Source: JBBSQE01 sp038258095
GTDB taxonomy: Bacteria > Actinomycetota > Thermoleophilia > Solirubrobacterales > 70-9
Assembly: GCA_038258095.1 (NCBI GenBank)
Contig: JBBSQE010000179.1
Coordinates: 1-5,838, forward strand
Length of the DNA: 5,838 nucleotides
Direction: 5' to 3'
Positions 5,561 through 5,838 of this stretch are shown here, piece after piece (the first letter of the stretch is position 1; each line of letters starts with the position of its first letter). The notes under the pieces are model-generated. The model ran no database searches. It was not told the DNA's origin and saw only the letters and a program-made list of their open reading frames with translations. The translations under genes and the position numbers were made by a program.

Positions 5561-5838
5561 TACTCCCACTCCTCGTCGATCACACGGATCGCCCGCGGCG
5601 GCGAGCGCATCAGGTCCAGCTTCGCTATTTCGCCCACCGCCGACGCGAACGCCGCCTCAGAGCACTCGTGCATGACCATCACCAGACGAGCGTCGGACCC
5701 GGCGCCGCGCTGGACGACGCTCTTGACGGAGATCTCATGGCGGCCGAGGACCTCGGCGACCGCGGCGAGGACCCCGGGCTGATCGGCGACCTCGAGGTGC
5801 AGGTAGAAGGATGAGCTGACGTCGGTGACGATCGGCAG
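5560..5838 (-). CDS. hom: Homoserine dehydrogenase, C-terminal ACT domain (gene enters from right edge)
   Basis: Only the last 92 residues are present, ending at TAG (5562-5560). Homoserine dehydrogenase reduces aspartate 4-semialdehyde to homoserine with NAD(P)H. The visible piece is a typical ACT regulatory domain. YLHLEVADQPGVLAAVAEVL at 12-31 is the first strand and helix with the ligand-loop PGVL. HEISVKSVVQRG at 34-45 is the second strand. ARLVMVMHECSEAAF starts at 50. The tail ending RAIRVIDEEWE is also typical of Hom. ACT domains here usually bind threonine for feedback inhibition, and that role is inferred from the family. The catalytic domains lie outside the window. The position directly upstream of thrC and thrB supports the call. 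The hom stop overlaps the preferred thrC start by 1 nt. Confidence 0.93.
   Translation of the reverse strand: MPIVTDVSSSFYLHLEVADQPGVLAAVAEVLGRHEISVKSVVQRGAGSDARLVMVMHECSEAAFASAVGEIAKLDLMRSPPRAIRVIDEEWE
5569..5574 (-). promoter_or_regulatory. Shine-Dalgarno deciding the thrC start
   Basis: GAGGAG on the minus strand lies within the last codons of hom (Glu-Glu-Trp-Glu-stop). Its spacer is 8 nt to the GTG at 5560, but it is immediately adjacent to the alternative GTG at 5569. This spacing favours the 5560 start and implies hom-thrC translational coupling. Confidence 0.6.

Noticed and set aside
4511..5782. 423-codon open frame on the plus strand across thrC and the hom end
   Set aside because: It is antisense to two clearly recognised genes and is rich in Arg, Asp, Gly and Val in low-complexity fashion, typical of a shadow frame in high-GC DNA. 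It has no recognisable motif.
1..5838. tRNA, rRNA, CRISPR arrays, insertion sequences, riboswitches
   Set aside because: No cloverleaf-like segment, regularly spaced repeats, transposase or terminal inverted repeats were seen. The window is almost entirely accounted for by coding sequence.

Overview
No wholly new multi-gene system is visible here; the window is mostly core metabolism. It reads as high-GC bacterial chromosome (about two-thirds G+C by eye). GTG and TTG starts, tightly packed genes, the gene order hom-thrC-thrB and SD-less starts directly behind a TAnnnT hexamer all suggest Actinomycetota. A deep-branching class such as Thermoleophilia is possible, but that is inference from gene content, not from a phylogenetic test.

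Layout, left to right. Positions 1-2270 (minus strand) hold a carbon-metabolism pair: a complete transketolase gene (tkt, TTG start) followed, after a 2-nt gap, by the first 82 codons of a class I fructose-bisphosphate aldolase gene that leaves the window. Positions 2271-2384 are a divergent promoter region. It carries a candidate -10 element on each side and a GC-rich imperfect palindrome midway. Positions 2385-3185 (plus strand) encode a ParA/Soj-type ATPase with no parB or recognisable parS in view. Positions 3211-3597 (minus strand) encode a small four-helix membrane protein of unknown function that converges on parA. Positions 3642-5838 (minus strand) are the threonine branch: the C-terminal ACT domain of homoserine dehydrogenase (hom, entering from the right edge), threonine synthase (thrC) and homoserine kinase (thrB). 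These three are joined by 1-nt and 4-nt stop/start overlaps and look like one translationally coupled operon.

Functionally, tkt and the aldolase interconvert sugar phosphates of the pentose phosphate pathway and glycolysis. Hom, ThrB and ThrC act in sequence: aspartate semialdehyde to homoserine, to O-phosphohomoserine, to threonine. The ParA-like ATPase and the membrane protein sit between these two metabolic blocks with no evident link to either.

The most interesting signal is regulatory. parA and the membrane-protein gene, on opposite strands, both have the hexamer TAGGCT exactly 6 nt before the start codon and no Shine-Dalgarno. This suggests leaderless transcripts from a shared promoter type.
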